Source: Planctomycetota bacterium
Lineage (GTDB): Bacteria; Planctomycetota; Planctomycetia; Planctomycetales; Planctomycetaceae
DNA: 64,000 bases
Direction of reading: 5' to 3'
NCBI GenBank assembly: GCA_018242525.1
Contig: JAFEBS010000023.1
Coordinates: 124,001 to 188,000, forward strand
In this document: in pieces, positions 28,589 through 39,032 of the stretch
How the letters are laid out: each line of letters starts with the position of its first letter
How positions within the stretch are numbered: position 1 is the first letter of the stretch
Position numbers and translations under genes: made by a program
Notes under the pieces: model-generated
What the model was told of the DNA's origin: nothing
What the model saw: only the letters and a program-made list of their open reading frames with translations
Database searches by the model: none

Positions 28589-29899
28589 ATGAAAAAGTTG
28601 AGCCCGCCATCGATGCCTGCACCGCGACTCGGACTTCGACGTCGCGGTTTCACCACGCCTGCAGTGGCTGTTGCACTGCTGGTGACAATGGCGGGTTTGG
28701 CGCTGATCCTGGATCGATTGTGGTTGGATGCAGCCGATCTGGAGTTGACGACCGCTGCCGAAGCGGCGGCTCTGATCGCTGCCAGCGAACTGGCCACCGA
28801 CGATCTGCTGAAGCCTGCTCCGGATGCCGAGCAGCGGATGGAACTCGCCCGAACCGCGGCCGCCTTTATTGCCAGCCAGAATACGGTTGGCGGTACGCCG
28901 GTGATGCTGGACTCAACGGCACAAGGTGATATTCGCTTCGGTCAACTGGTCGTGGATGACCAGGCTGGTCAGGTTCAATTCCTCGAATCATCCACGAACC
29001 CCAATACCGTGGTGGTGACAGCGCTGCGCTCCCGACGTTCCAGCAATCCGGTGGCCCTGTTTGTCTCCGGTGCCACCGGCGAGCCGTACGGCGATGTCGC
29101 CACCCGGGTGGAAGCGACGATCGACAATCGAATTTGTGGTGTCCGGCCGAACGACGGGACACCGGTTCCGGCAATTCCCATCGCCATCTGGTGGAAAGAC
29201 CCGGCCGGACTGAGGGTGGATACCTGGCAAGCCCAGATCGAATCCCGCAGGGGCGCTGATCAGTACGGTTATGACCCCATTGCTCACACCGTTTACAGTG
29301 GCAGTGACGGGATACCGGAAATCGTCCTGCGCAGCCAGCAAACCGGTCAGCCCGCAGCCAACACCAATCTGGTCGTGGTGGATGTCGGGGCTGGCATGAA
29401 CGATCAAACCCTGGCTCGTCAATTCGCCAGTGGCTGGACCACGGACGATCTGAGTGGTCTGGGAGGTGAACTTTGCTTGACCCCGGCGACCCCGGCGACG
29501 ATGCGAGCGTCGGCCGAGTTGCGTCATGCGGATCGGCAGGCACTGGACTCCCTGATCGGTGAACCCCGCATCTGCCTGCTGTATTCGGCGGCGACTCCGG
29601 TGAACAACGGGCAGCAGTTGCAGGCGACCTGCATTTACCTGGTGGCCATTCGTGTGCTGGCGGTGCGTGATCAGGGTGACGGCTCCTGTGAACTGACCGC
29701 TCAACCCTGCGTCCTGAAAACCAAGACGGCCATCCTGAATATGGCCTTGCCCTATTCCACCGAAACGGTCGTTCCTGTCAGCCCGTACTCAGTTGCCCCT
29801 GCATCGGGATCGACCGGGTCCACGGCCACTCCGTCGGGACCGAATGGCTCGGCCGGTCCCGGTAACCCGTACATCTACAAGTTGCAGTTGTCGCAGTAA
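28589..29899 (+). CDS. TadG-like exported protein of the Tad cluster
   Basis: 436 residues from ATG 28589. A basic N-terminus (RLGLRRRGFT) precedes one hydrophobic helix (VAVALLVTMAGLALILDRLWLD) and an Ala-rich helix (AAEAAALIAASELATDD), as at the N-terminus of TadG-type pilus assembly proteins; the rest is exported, with few charged clusters. The Gly/Ser/Pro tail (VAPASGSTGSTATPSGPNGSAGPG) is low-complexity. Its place between cpaB and cpaF supports a pseudopilin or assembly role. An internal start at MPAPRLG, nearer the helix, is possible because the ribosome site is weak. Confidence 0.65.
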   Translation: MKKLSPPSMPAPRLGLRRRGFTTPAVAVALLVTMAGLALILDRLWLDAADLELTTAAEAAALIAASELATDDLLKPAPDAEQRMELARTAAAFIASQNTVGGTPVMLDSTAQGDIRFGQLVVDDQAGQVQFLESSTNPNTVVVTALRSRRSSNPVALFVSGATGEPYGDVATRVEATIDNRICGVRPNDGTPVPAIPIAIWWKDPAGLRVDTWQAQIESRRGADQYGYDPIAHTVYSGSDGIPEIVLRSQQTGQPAANTNLVVVDVGAGMNDQTLARQFASGWTTDDLSGLGGELCLTPATPATMRASAELRHADRQALDSLIGEPRICLLYSAATPVNNGQQLQATCIYLVAIRVLAVRDQGDGSCELTAQPCVLKTKTAILNMALPYSTETVVPVSPYSVAPASGSTGSTATPSGPNGSAGPGNPYIYKLQLSQ

Positions 29900-29929
29900 A
29901 AAGCGCATGCCTTTCTTCGGAACAACCCC

Positions 29930-31270
<1,341 letters not shown>

Positions 31271-31379
31271 GGTGTTCCGTTGAGTTGTTTGTGAATCGCG
31301 ATGTTCGAATTGGTCAATGTCTCCGGCGGAATCACACGCATTGTTCCGCCGAAGTGAAGTTCTCCGAAGGAGTGTTCCG

Positions 31380-32243
31380 ATGGCTGCAGCCGCCGCCGGT
31401 TGGCAACCACCAACGTCACAGCCCGAGTTTGCCGGAATCCTGAAAGAACAGGAGACCTTTGGCACCGGTCGTGGCGAAGGTGCGGCCGATCAGATCAACA
31501 GCTGGTTCGACGAACTGATGCTGCAGTCGGGCCTGGGGATTAGTCCTTCCATGATGGTGGCCTTGTGCCTGTGCTCGGCGCTCGCGTTGGGGGGAGTGAT
31601 TTTCGTTGTTCAGGAAAATCTGCTGACGACCGCACTGGGATGCGGTGTCGGATTCCTGCTGCCGGTGATCTTTACCATGATTGCCCGAATCCGACGTCAG
31701 GACAAAATGACCAGCCAGATTCCGCCGATGCTGGAAGAACTGGCTCGTGCTGCCAAGACCGGTCGCAGCGTGGAACACAGTCTGCAAATGGTCGCGGCCG
31801 ACACGCCTGATCCGCTGGGAGCCGAATTAAAGCTGGCCACGGGCCGCGTCGAGATGGGGATTCCGCTGAAAGATGCACTGCGCGACCTGCCGCGTCGGAC
31901 GGGGTTGATGACCCTGGGGTTGATGTGCATGACGCTCGTCGTGCAGCAGCAGACGGGTGGTGATCTGGTGACCGTGCTGGAACGATTGTCTCGAACGGTT
32001 CGAGATCGTCTGTTGTTCATGGGTCGCCTGCGAGCGGCCACGGCCGCCAGCCGAGCCACCGCCATCCTGATGATCGTGTTGCCACCAGCCGTGCTCGCCT
32101 TTTTCGTCTATCGCAAGCCGACCTACTTTGATGAATTGATGTCCAGTGCCTGGGGCCGCAACTCCACCATCATGGCTGTTTGCCTGGAAATCATCGGAGC
32201 CGTGTGGGTCATGCGAATTCTGAAAGACAGCGAACAGTCGTGA
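31380..32243 (+). CDS. tadB: Tad secretion platform protein TadB
   Basis: 287 residues from ATG 31380 (MAAAAAGWQPP), chosen for the GAAGGAG site 9 nt upstream; an earlier in-frame ATG at 31317 has no such site. Two N-terminal hydrophobic helices are followed by a T2SS-F type domain (MLEELARAAKTGRSVEHSLQMV ... LMTLGLMCMTLVVQQQTGGDLVTVLERLSRTVRDRL), and then two C-terminal helices. It forms the inner-membrane platform with TadC. Confidence 0.88.
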   Translation: MAAAAAGWQPPTSQPEFAGILKEQETFGTGRGEGAADQINSWFDELMLQSGLGISPSMMVALCLCSALALGGVIFVVQENLLTTALGCGVGFLLPVIFTMIARIRRQDKMTSQIPPMLEELARAAKTGRSVEHSLQMVAADTPDPLGAELKLATGRVEMGIPLKDALRDLPRRTGLMTLGLMCMTLVVQQQTGGDLVTVLERLSRTVRDRLLFMGRLRAATAASRATAILMIVLPPAVLAFFVYRKPTYFDELMSSAWGRNSTIMAVCLEIIGAVWVMRILKDSEQS

Positions 32244-32354
32244 CAGATGCTGTCTGGTACCGATCAGTCTCGATCCTCATTGATATCGTCCGGTTGATAA
32301 CACTGTCGGGTCTCGAAATCGACCTGACAGAAGCCAATATGGCAGGAGTGTAAG

Positions 32355-33635
32355 ATGAACCCGTCCTGGTTGCCTGCGTTTTACAGCGTCTGCGGTGCAT
32401 TGATCGCCGTGCTGCTGGTACGCATCTGGTTCAAGAATCGCGCTGCGAAACAGCCGCGAGTGACACCATCGCCACGTCCGGCCACGCGGCAGACGACACC
32501 TGCACCGCTGGTCCCCGTACCGCCGGTCGTTGCAGTACCTCCGGTGATCACGACGGCGGCCAGCCAAGTCGTACCTCAAGCCGCGCCGGTCGTTGTGCCG
32601 CCACCAATTCCTGTTACCGCTGTCGCCGCGAACGACATTCCTGAGCCATATGTCACTTCCGCATCGTCCACAATCCTTCGATCCTCAGGCGTTCCAAGTT
32701 GGGAAAACCGGACATTGCTGGAACATCGGGGTGTGCTGTCGCGGCCCCAGGCCGATGCAATGCCGCGAGTGCTGGCAGCGGAAATCCCCGGTGCGGATGA
32801 TAGTGACCGAACATTTGGGACGATGTTAAACCCCGCACTGGCGGCACTGCTGCCCGACACGCCGGAACGTCAGGAAGAAGCCCGTCGCGAATTGAATGCG
32901 GCTGGCTACTACAATCCGCATGCACTCGAAAACCTGGCAGCGATCCGTTACGCCCTGATGATGCTAAGCGTCCTGGTGTTTGGTGGATTGTTGCTGATCG
33001 TGCCGACACGACTGGAACCGCTCGCCATCGCGGGTCTGGTGATCGGACCGATCCTGGGCTGGGCATTGCCGATGCTGCGAGTCCGCAGCAAGGCGGCCGA
33101 ACGAACGCAGGAAATCGGTAAAGCGATGCCAGACCTGCTGGACATGCTGAACATGTGCGTCAGCCAGGGGTTGACTGTCCCCGATGCCTTGAAACGCATC
33201 CTGCGCGATTTCCGCGGAGTTTATCCGGCGCTGTCTCAGGAACTCAGCATTGTGCTGGAACAGGCCCGTATCAACGACCTGCATACGGCCCTGGAAGCCT
33301 TCGGACGTCGAATCAATCTGCCCGAAGTGAACTCGTTCACATCTCTGTTGATCCAGACGGAACGAATGGGAACCAGCGTCACCCAGGCATTGACGACCTA
33401 CAGCGATACGATGCGGGAAAGCTTGAGGCAGCGGGCGGACGAAAAGGGAAACCGAGCGACGTTCCGGCTGCTGTTCCCGACCGTCATGTGCCTGATGCCC
33501 GCCGTGTATCTGTTCCTGCTGGGGCCTGCCGTGAACGAACTGTCCAAGTTCTTCAACGAAGGCGGCCGCAACACGATCGACGCCGGGGAAACCGCCATCC
33601 AGCGGTTGAACACCCAGCGTGGCGTGAACCGCTAA
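32355..33635 (+). CDS. tadC: Tad secretion platform protein TadC with long Pro-rich insert
   Basis: 426 residues, ribosome site GGAG before ATG 32355. After the first hydrophobic helix there is an unusual Pro/Val/Thr-rich segment (about 36-100, VTPSPRPATRQ, VPVPPVVAVPPV). The conserved platform part then begins: helices at about 200-240, the T2SS-F domain (MPDLLDMLNMCVSQGLTVPDALKRI ... LPEVNSFTSLLIQTERMGTSVTQAL), and a C-terminal helix. Last gene of the cluster. The Pro-rich insert is not a normal TadC feature and may be a protein-interaction tether. Confidence 0.87.
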   Translation: MNPSWLPAFYSVCGALIAVLLVRIWFKNRAAKQPRVTPSPRPATRQTTPAPLVPVPPVVAVPPVITTAASQVVPQAAPVVVPPPIPVTAVAANDIPEPYVTSASSTILRSSGVPSWENRTLLEHRGVLSRPQADAMPRVLAAEIPGADDSDRTFGTMLNPALAALLPDTPERQEEARRELNAAGYYNPHALENLAAIRYALMMLSVLVFGGLLLIVPTRLEPLAIAGLVIGPILGWALPMLRVRSKAAERTQEIGKAMPDLLDMLNMCVSQGLTVPDALKRILRDFRGVYPALSQELSIVLEQARINDLHTALEAFGRRINLPEVNSFTSLLIQTERMGTSVTQALTTYSDTMRESLRQRADEKGNRATFRLLFPTVMCLMPAVYLFLLGPAVNELSKFFNEGGRNTIDAGETAIQRLNTQRGVNR

Positions 33636-33702
33636 CCCGAATAAGTCACTGACTGTCACGGATAAAACACGGATAATTTAAGATGAACCGCGTTTTCTCG
33701 TC

Positions 33703-33748
33703 CCCAAGCTCCCGCTTGGGAACGCCCGTCTTCGAAGCTCCGCTTCGA
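33703..33748. repeat. pair of REP-like palindromes after tadC
   Basis: Two adjacent hairpins: CCCAAGC-TCCC-GCTTGGG (33703-33720) and TCGAAGC-TCC-GCTTCGA (33732-33748). The first is a short relative of the 'CCAAGCT..AGCTTGG' intergenic repeat type known from many bacteria. They lie between the convergent tadC and Gfo/Idh genes and could also act as a two-way terminator. Confidence 0.5.
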
Positions 33749-33804
33749 GGTCGGTATTCGGCAGGAGATCGCCGCTGTACAAAGCTCCAGAGCCGATGCG
33801 AGCT

Positions 33805-35055
33805 TCAGGCGAGTGGACCGTGGTCTAGTCGCAGTTCATGTCCGGCCCGGTAGGCTGCGTTGCCCCAGTGACACAGGGCACCAGCGGCCAGTCCGGTCGC
33901 CAGATCCGCGACGGGTGCCTGCCTGGTCCAGATCGAATTCACAAAGTTTGCCAGGTGAGCGGTCACGAGGTCCGAGGCATCGGTCGTGATCACTTCGCCA
34001 TGGTCGTAGACCTTCCAGCCGCCCCGGTCCACGACCAGAGTCCCGTTGTCGCCGTGAAAGGCGACTCCCGAACTGCGGCCTTCGACACCGTGGGATGACC
34101 ACAGACGTTGCTCCCACAGGATCGACTTCTGGCCGAAGTCGTATTGAACCGACAATGCGTCGGGAGTTTCCTGATCGTCGTCGAATGAGTACTTCCCGCC
34201 GACGGCCGAGACCCGGGTCGGAGTGTTGACCTGCAGACCCCAGCGGGCGACGTCCAGCATATGGACGCCCCAGTGAGCCAACTCGCCGCCGCCGTAGTCC
34301 CAGAACCACCGCCAGTTGAAATGAAACCGGTTTGGTTGAAACGGACGTGCCGTCGCGGGACCCAGCCAGGCGGCATAATCCACGTTGGCAGGCGGATCCA
34401 TGATCGCCCGTCGACCAATGCTCTTACGACGGTGAACGATCCACGCCTTTGCCAGGCGAACGGTCCCCAGCTTGCCCGACTGAACGAACTGCACCGCCGA
34501 CTGAAAATGCGTTCCACTCCGCTGCTGCAATCCGACCTGTACAATTCGGTGAGACTGCCGCACCGTTTCCAGCAGGGCGATCCCTTCCTCGACGGAATGC
34601 GTTGGCGGGCTTTCCAGGAAGACGTCTTTGCCTGCCTCACAGGCCATGGTCGCCATGGGCGCGTGCCAGTGATCGGGGGTTGCAATCACGACCGCATGAA
34701 TTGCCGGGTCATCGAGCAAGTGGCGGAAATCGCGAATGGTGGTCGGAGTCTTTTGTCCGGCATCAACGACTTCTCGGACGGCGGGAGCGAACTGACTTTC
34801 GTCCACGTCACACAACGTGCGGACTTCCACGCCGCCCATTCTCGCCAGTTCGTTCGCGAGCAATCGCCCCTGATTGCGGATCCCGATGATCCCGATTCCC
34901 AGTCGATCATTGGGCGAATCTGCCGGTTTGGCGGTGGCCGAGGAGACTCCTGCCAGTCCGACAACGCCCACGGCAACTCCCGCCGCCTGCTGAGCGCTGC
35001 GGCCCAGGAACTGTCGGCGACTGACTTCACGGCGTTTGAATTCGTCGGTGTTCAT
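33805..35055 (-). CDS. Tat-exported Gfo/Idh/MocA family oxidoreductase
   Basis: 416 residues. Twin-arginine signal (SRRQFLGRSAQQAAGVAV), then an NAD(P)-binding Rossmann fold (RLGIGIIGIRNQGRLLANELA) and a C-terminal alpha/beta domain with the usual ELAHWGVHMLDVARWGL block (His and Asp of the catalytic region). The family's EKP motif is replaced by ESPP (LESPPTHSVEEG), so the Lys that often contacts the cofactor or acts in catalysis is absent. Such Tat-exported members are common in Planctomycetes and act on sugar-related substrates; the substrate here is unknown. It is the last gene of a minus-strand run of exported proteins. Confidence 0.86.
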   Translation of the reverse strand: MNTDEFKRREVSRRQFLGRSAQQAAGVAVGVVGLAGVSSATAKPADSPNDRLGIGIIGIRNQGRLLANELARMGGVEVRTLCDVDESQFAPAVREVVDAGQKTPTTIRDFRHLLDDPAIHAVVIATPDHWHAPMATMACEAGKDVFLESPPTHSVEEGIALLETVRQSHRIVQVGLQQRSGTHFQSAVQFVQSGKLGTVRLAKAWIVHRRKSIGRRAIMDPPANVDYAAWLGPATARPFQPNRFHFNWRWFWDYGGGELAHWGVHMLDVARWGLQVNTPTRVSAVGGKYSFDDDQETPDALSVQYDFGQKSILWEQRLWSSHGVEGRSSGVAFHGDNGTLVVDRGGWKVYDHGEVITTDASDLVTAHLANFVNSIWTRQAPVADLATGLAAGALCHWGNAAYRAGHELRLDHGPLA

Positions 35056-35196
35056 AGTGCTCTGGATTCGGCTGACAAATCAGTTCCAAGGGCGGAGATT
35101 CGATTCGCGTCTCTGCATTCTCCAGAATTCCCGTGCATCCGCCAAACCAAATTCCTCAATCACGCAGGTTCAAGAGCGAAAATCAGGCCGAAAAAG

Positions 35197-37209
35197 TCAA
35201 ATTCGATCCAAACAGTCGGCCCAGCGGGCGATTTGGTCAATTTCCGCAGCGCTGGGGTACTTGGCTCCCAGTCCTTTCACTGTCGTGAGTGCGGCCGGGA
35301 ATTTCAGTTTTCGAAGTGCTTCTACGGTCTTTTTGACGGGTGCCAATGCCTTGTCATCCTCACCCACGACGAAGAAAAACTGCTGACGGAAATCGGGTTC
35401 CTGGTCGGCAACGGGACCAACAAGCGGTGCTCCGGCCAGGGCCAGTCCACGAAAAAGTTCCCGTTGACGGCTGATCAGCAGACTGGCCATCTGAGCGCCG
35501 TTTCCGTGCGAATGCAGGAAGATCCGCTGAGGGTCAATGGTGTACTTCTCGCGGATGTGAGTCACCAACCCTTCGATGAACTTGGCTTCGCCGGGCATCC
35601 AGCGAGCGACCTGATCCGACTTCGGACCCACCAGGATGATGCCACGTCGTTCGCACTCCGCGGCCCATTCCTTGATCATGGTCGCTTCCATCGTGTCGCC
35701 ACCCGGATGGATCCAGACCATCAACCCGTAAGCGACGGCAGGGTTGTATCCCGAGGGGACAAACGCCCAATAGCTGTGATCGTGTCCCGCCAGATCATCC
35801 GCGAATCGACCCGTCTTCGGAGCTTCCCCGGGGCTGGCATCGGCAGGTTTGTCCGCGTCCTCTTTCTTCTCGGCGTCCGCTGGCTTCTCCACGGCCGCTG
35901 GCTTTTCGATCACTTCGCCCGAGAGTTCGTCGACGATGGTGTCAGGGACCGTACCCAGTGTGACATCCAGAACGATTTGCTTTCCGTCATGCACGCAGGT
36001 CAGCTTGACGCTGTCACCCGGTCGACTGCGTCCGACCAGATCGGACAACGTCCGCGGATCTGTGGCCGGGGAGTCATTGAACAGCAGCACTCGATCACCA
36101 CGCAAGAGTCCGGCCTTGGCGGCGGGGCTCTCCGCGAACACAAATCGGACTCCCACTCCCGGTTCGGCCGTTGCGGCACGCTTCGGCAGCATTCCCAGGT
36201 ACGGAACTTCGTAGGGGATCAGTTCACCGACAAGTCTGGCTTCCAGGTTGACAGTCTTGTCTTCGCGTTGAACGGTCAGCTTCACCGAGTCGCCGTCGTA
36301 CTTGCGGCCCATCACATGCTTCAGTTGCGCGACGCGGACGATTTTTTCGCCGTCCGCTTCGATCACCCGGTCGTTGGTCTTCAGACCTGCCTGTTGGGCG
36401 GGCGAGTTGTAACGGACGCGGTCAACGATGGCGGGAACATTCGTGGCCTGGCCGCCAGCGAAGGTGATTCCCAACAATCCCGGCAGCAGATCGTTCCCGG
36501 TCTTCAGTCGTTCCAGCGACGCATACACATCCTCCAGCGGAATGGCGAATCCGATTCCGCCGTCATACCACTCGACGCCCGCCGTTTCACCGTTCCCCTG
36601 CGGAGACAACGGCACGATCACTCCCAGTACGCGTCCTTCGATGTCGACAAGTGCTCCCCCGTAATTCACAGGTGAGGTCTTGGCATCCGTCTGGATCGCC
36701 TTGCCCCAGATCCGGTTCACAGCACTGACGATTCCCACCGAAACACTGGGAGTCGTCAAATCAAATGTCCGTCCGAGGGCAATCGTCCACTGACCGACCC
36801 GTAGCTCGCCCCGTGGAGCCGCCTTGGCGGGACTCAGACCGGCCGCATCGATTTTCAGTAAAGTCAGCAGTCGCAGCTTGTCGTTGGCGACTTGCCTGGC
36901 CGGAAACCGGCGCCCATCTGCGAGTGTCACCAGGATGGATGCAGGCTTCGAAACGAAATTGAACGAACTGGAGATGATGTACCCGTCCTCGGACACGACC
37001 AGTCCCGACGTGGGCCCGGTCCCCAGCAGAACTTCACCGACCTGCTCCAGTCCGCCGACGGTTTCGATTCGAACCAGCGACGGATCGACGAGGGCTGCCG
37101 CCTGCTTGAACGCCTGTTCCTCGAGCGCTTCCAGCTTGCCGTCGGCCGCAAACGCCGACAGGGAACCGACACTGATCGCGGCGAGCAGAATGATCGTTCG
37201 TTGCAACAT
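35197..37209 (-). CDS. protease-like/PDZ/esterase-like fusion with lost catalytic residues
   Basis: 670 residues with a signal peptide (MLQRTIILLAAISVGSLSAFA). A trypsin-like (HtrA) fold spans about 30-230, two PDZ domains lie at about 240-335 and 350-435, then comes a Lys/Ala/Glu/Asp-rich linker (440-490) and an alpha/beta-hydrolase part (490-670). All three protease triad positions are changed: the His region reads SSSFNFV (about 81-86) where HtrA has NNHV, the Asp region reads RLLTLLKI (113-120), and the Ser motif reads VNYGGAL with Tyr183. In the hydrolase part the elbow is SHGNGAQ with Gly569 where Ser is expected. It therefore looks like a pseudoenzyme or scaffold. The start at 37209 is chosen for the signal peptide. 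Confidence 0.8.
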   Translation of the reverse strand: MLQRTIILLAAISVGSLSAFAADGKLEALEEQAFKQAAALVDPSLVRIETVGGLEQVGEVLLGTGPTSGLVVSEDGYIISSSFNFVSKPASILVTLADGRRFPARQVANDKLRLLTLLKIDAAGLSPAKAAPRGELRVGQWTIALGRTFDLTTPSVSVGIVSAVNRIWGKAIQTDAKTSPVNYGGALVDIEGRVLGVIVPLSPQGNGETAGVEWYDGGIGFAIPLEDVYASLERLKTGNDLLPGLLGITFAGGQATNVPAIVDRVRYNSPAQQAGLKTNDRVIEADGEKIVRVAQLKHVMGRKYDGDSVKLTVQREDKTVNLEARLVGELIPYEVPYLGMLPKRAATAEPGVGVRFVFAESPAAKAGLLRGDRVLLFNDSPATDPRTLSDLVGRSRPGDSVKLTCVHDGKQIVLDVTLGTVPDTIVDELSGEVIEKPAAVEKPADAEKKEDADKPADASPGEAPKTGRFADDLAGHDHSYWAFVPSGYNPAVAYGLMVWIHPGGDTMEATMIKEWAAECERRGIILVGPKSDQVARWMPGEAKFIEGLVTHIREKYTIDPQRIFLHSHGNGAQMASLLISRQRELFRGLALAGAPLVGPVADQEPDFRQQFFFVVGEDDKALAPVKKTVEALRKLKFPAALTTVKGLGAKYPSAAEIDQIARWADCLDRI

Positions 37210-37527
37210 GGCGATTTCGATCCTGATACAGCGGAAGCCGTCGTACATGGCATACGGAAGAACCGTGAGCCATCATCATATCAGGTGGCAGGGGCAATCC
37301 GAAGTGAACTTCCGCGAGCCGCAATTCACATTTCGGGGATACGCAACGAATCAACGCGTCCGTTTCTTTGCGATGAGCGTCCCCGAAATGGACCTAACCC
37401 TTTCAGGGTAATTCGTGGATTCACACCGCGTTCCAAGGTGCGCTCGCAAGGCTCGCGACCCTCGGCTCTGCGATTGAACTCCTACGGGTACGCAATCGAG
37501 TTACTCATCGGGAGCTCATCGGGCTAT
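37210..37527. other. 318-base intergenic region
   Basis: Between the protease-like gene and the DUF1501 gene, both minus strand. No protein-like frame. A small dyad (ACCCT-TTC-AGGGT) lies near 37398-37410. Nothing else recognised; it should hold the promoter of the protease-like gene unless that is read from upstream. Confidence 0.45.
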
Positions 37528-39027
37528 TCAACTGAGCAGCTCTCGAATTACCCGTCCATGCACATCCGTCAATCGCATGTCCCGTCCCCCAAACCGGAAG
37601 GTCAGGCGTTCGTGCTCCAGGCCCAACAGATGCAGAATCGTGGCGTGGATGTCGTGGATGTCCAGCGGATCGCCAACCACCGAGTTTCCAAAATCGTCGG
37701 TTGCGCCGTACGCCATTCCCCCCTTGAAGCCGCCTCCCGCCATGAACAGTGAGTATCCGTTCACATGGTGATCGCGACCGGCCGTGGCGTTGACTGCCGG
37801 AGTGTGCGGGGTCCGTCCCATTTCACCCGCCCACAGGACGATGGTTTCGTCCAGAAGACCCCGCTGCTCCAGGTCGATGATCAGCGCTGCGACCGATTGC
37901 TCGGTGATCCGGGCGTTCTTCTCGTGGTTCTGCTTCAGTTGACCATGCTGGTCCCACGGCGAATTGTTGCCGTCGAAGCTGGGGCAGGTGATTTCCACGA
38001 ACCGGACACCCGCTTCCACCAGTCGCCGGGCTCGCAGAGCCTGCAGCGAATACAACCGCTGGTGCTCGTCCGTGGAATCCAGTCCGTACAGCTTCTGAAT
38101 ATGTTCGGGTTCCTGGCTGACATCCGCGATATCAGGGACCGCCGATTGCATCAGGTATGCCGTCTCGTAATTGGCGATCGCCCCTTCGATGGCTCGGGCG
38201 TCTGAGGATTGCGACGCAAATTCGGCGTCCTGTGCCGCCAGCAGTGACAGTGTGCGTTGTTGGATCGCTGACTTGTCGGCCGCCATGATGTTGTCGACGG
38301 GGATCCCCTTGGCTCGCACCATGGCTGCCTGATGACTGGCGGGCAGGAATGAACTGCCGAAATTCTCCAGGCCGCCGTTGGGAACCCAGTCGTTGTTCAG
38401 GACCACATAGCCCGGCAGATTTCGGTTTTCGGTCCCCAACCCGTACGACACCCAGGCTCCCAGGCTGGGTGCCTGACCGAGGATCCGACCCGTATGCAGC
38501 AGCAGCGCCTGTTGACCATGCAGCGGCAGTTCTCCCACCATTGATCGGACCACGCACAGATGATCCGCCAGCTTGGCAATCTGCGGAAACAGGTCGCTGA
38601 CCCACAGTCCACTCTGGCCCCGTTGATGAAACTCCCAGGGGCTGCCAAACCAGACGCGATTGGCACTCGATTGGGATCGCTTGCTGACGGCACTGTCGCC
38701 GATCGCTTTCCCCTCGTGAGTCTTCAGCATCGGCTTGGGGTCAAACGTATCGACATGGCTGGGACCGCCATCCATGAAGCAGAAGATGATGTTCCTGGCC
38801 CGCGGGCGCAGGTGGGGGGAACTCGCCGTCGCGGTCATCGCCTGCAGTGCCAGCATCCCGAAACCCGCCGCACTGTGCTGCAGGAACCCGCGCCGGGACA
38901 ACACCGGAGCCTGTCGCCCGGGGCAGGCGGAATGTAGACCGCACGCCCCGTGTGCGGCGGACGTCACACGGAATGAGCCTGCGACGTTATCGCGATCCAG
39001 GGAATCTGATTCATTTCGCGAACTCAT
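37528..39027 (-). CDS. DUF1501 (sulfatase-like) exported protein, copy 1
   Basis: 499 residues from the ATG at 39027, with AGGTGAG about 6 nt upstream; a GTG at 39036 overlaps the upstream stop as GTGA but lies inside that ribosome site. A Tat signal (SRRGFLQHSAAGFGMLAL) follows a Cys-containing leader. The domain starts at NIIFCFMDGGPSHVDTFDPK and has the family's metal-region pattern (WAGEMGRTPHTP, GRDHHVNGYSLFMAGGGFKGG). DUF1501 proteins adopt an alkaline-phosphatase-like fold and are usually paired with DUF1549/1553 proteins in Planctomycetes; substrate unproven. It directly follows the PSD1 cytochrome gene. Confidence 0.88.
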   Translation of the reverse strand: MSSRNESDSLDRDNVAGSFRVTSAAHGACGLHSACPGRQAPVLSRRGFLQHSAAGFGMLALQAMTATASSPHLRPRARNIIFCFMDGGPSHVDTFDPKPMLKTHEGKAIGDSAVSKRSQSSANRVWFGSPWEFHQRGQSGLWVSDLFPQIAKLADHLCVVRSMVGELPLHGQQALLLHTGRILGQAPSLGAWVSYGLGTENRNLPGYVVLNNDWVPNGGLENFGSSFLPASHQAAMVRAKGIPVDNIMAADKSAIQQRTLSLLAAQDAEFASQSSDARAIEGAIANYETAYLMQSAVPDIADVSQEPEHIQKLYGLDSTDEHQRLYSLQALRARRLVEAGVRFVEITCPSFDGNNSPWDQHGQLKQNHEKNARITEQSVAALIIDLEQRGLLDETIVLWAGEMGRTPHTPAVNATAGRDHHVNGYSLFMAGGGFKGGMAYGATDDFGNSVVGDPLDIHDIHATILHLLGLEHERLTFRFGGRDMRLTDVHGRVIRELLS

Positions 39028-39032
39028 ATCAC

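Noticed and set aside
34261..36675. 804-codon open frame on the plus strand opposite the Gfo/Idh and protease-like genes
   Set aside because: It runs antisense over two clearly recognised genes, has no familiar sequence, no ribosome site, and arises from the codon bias of the opposite strand.
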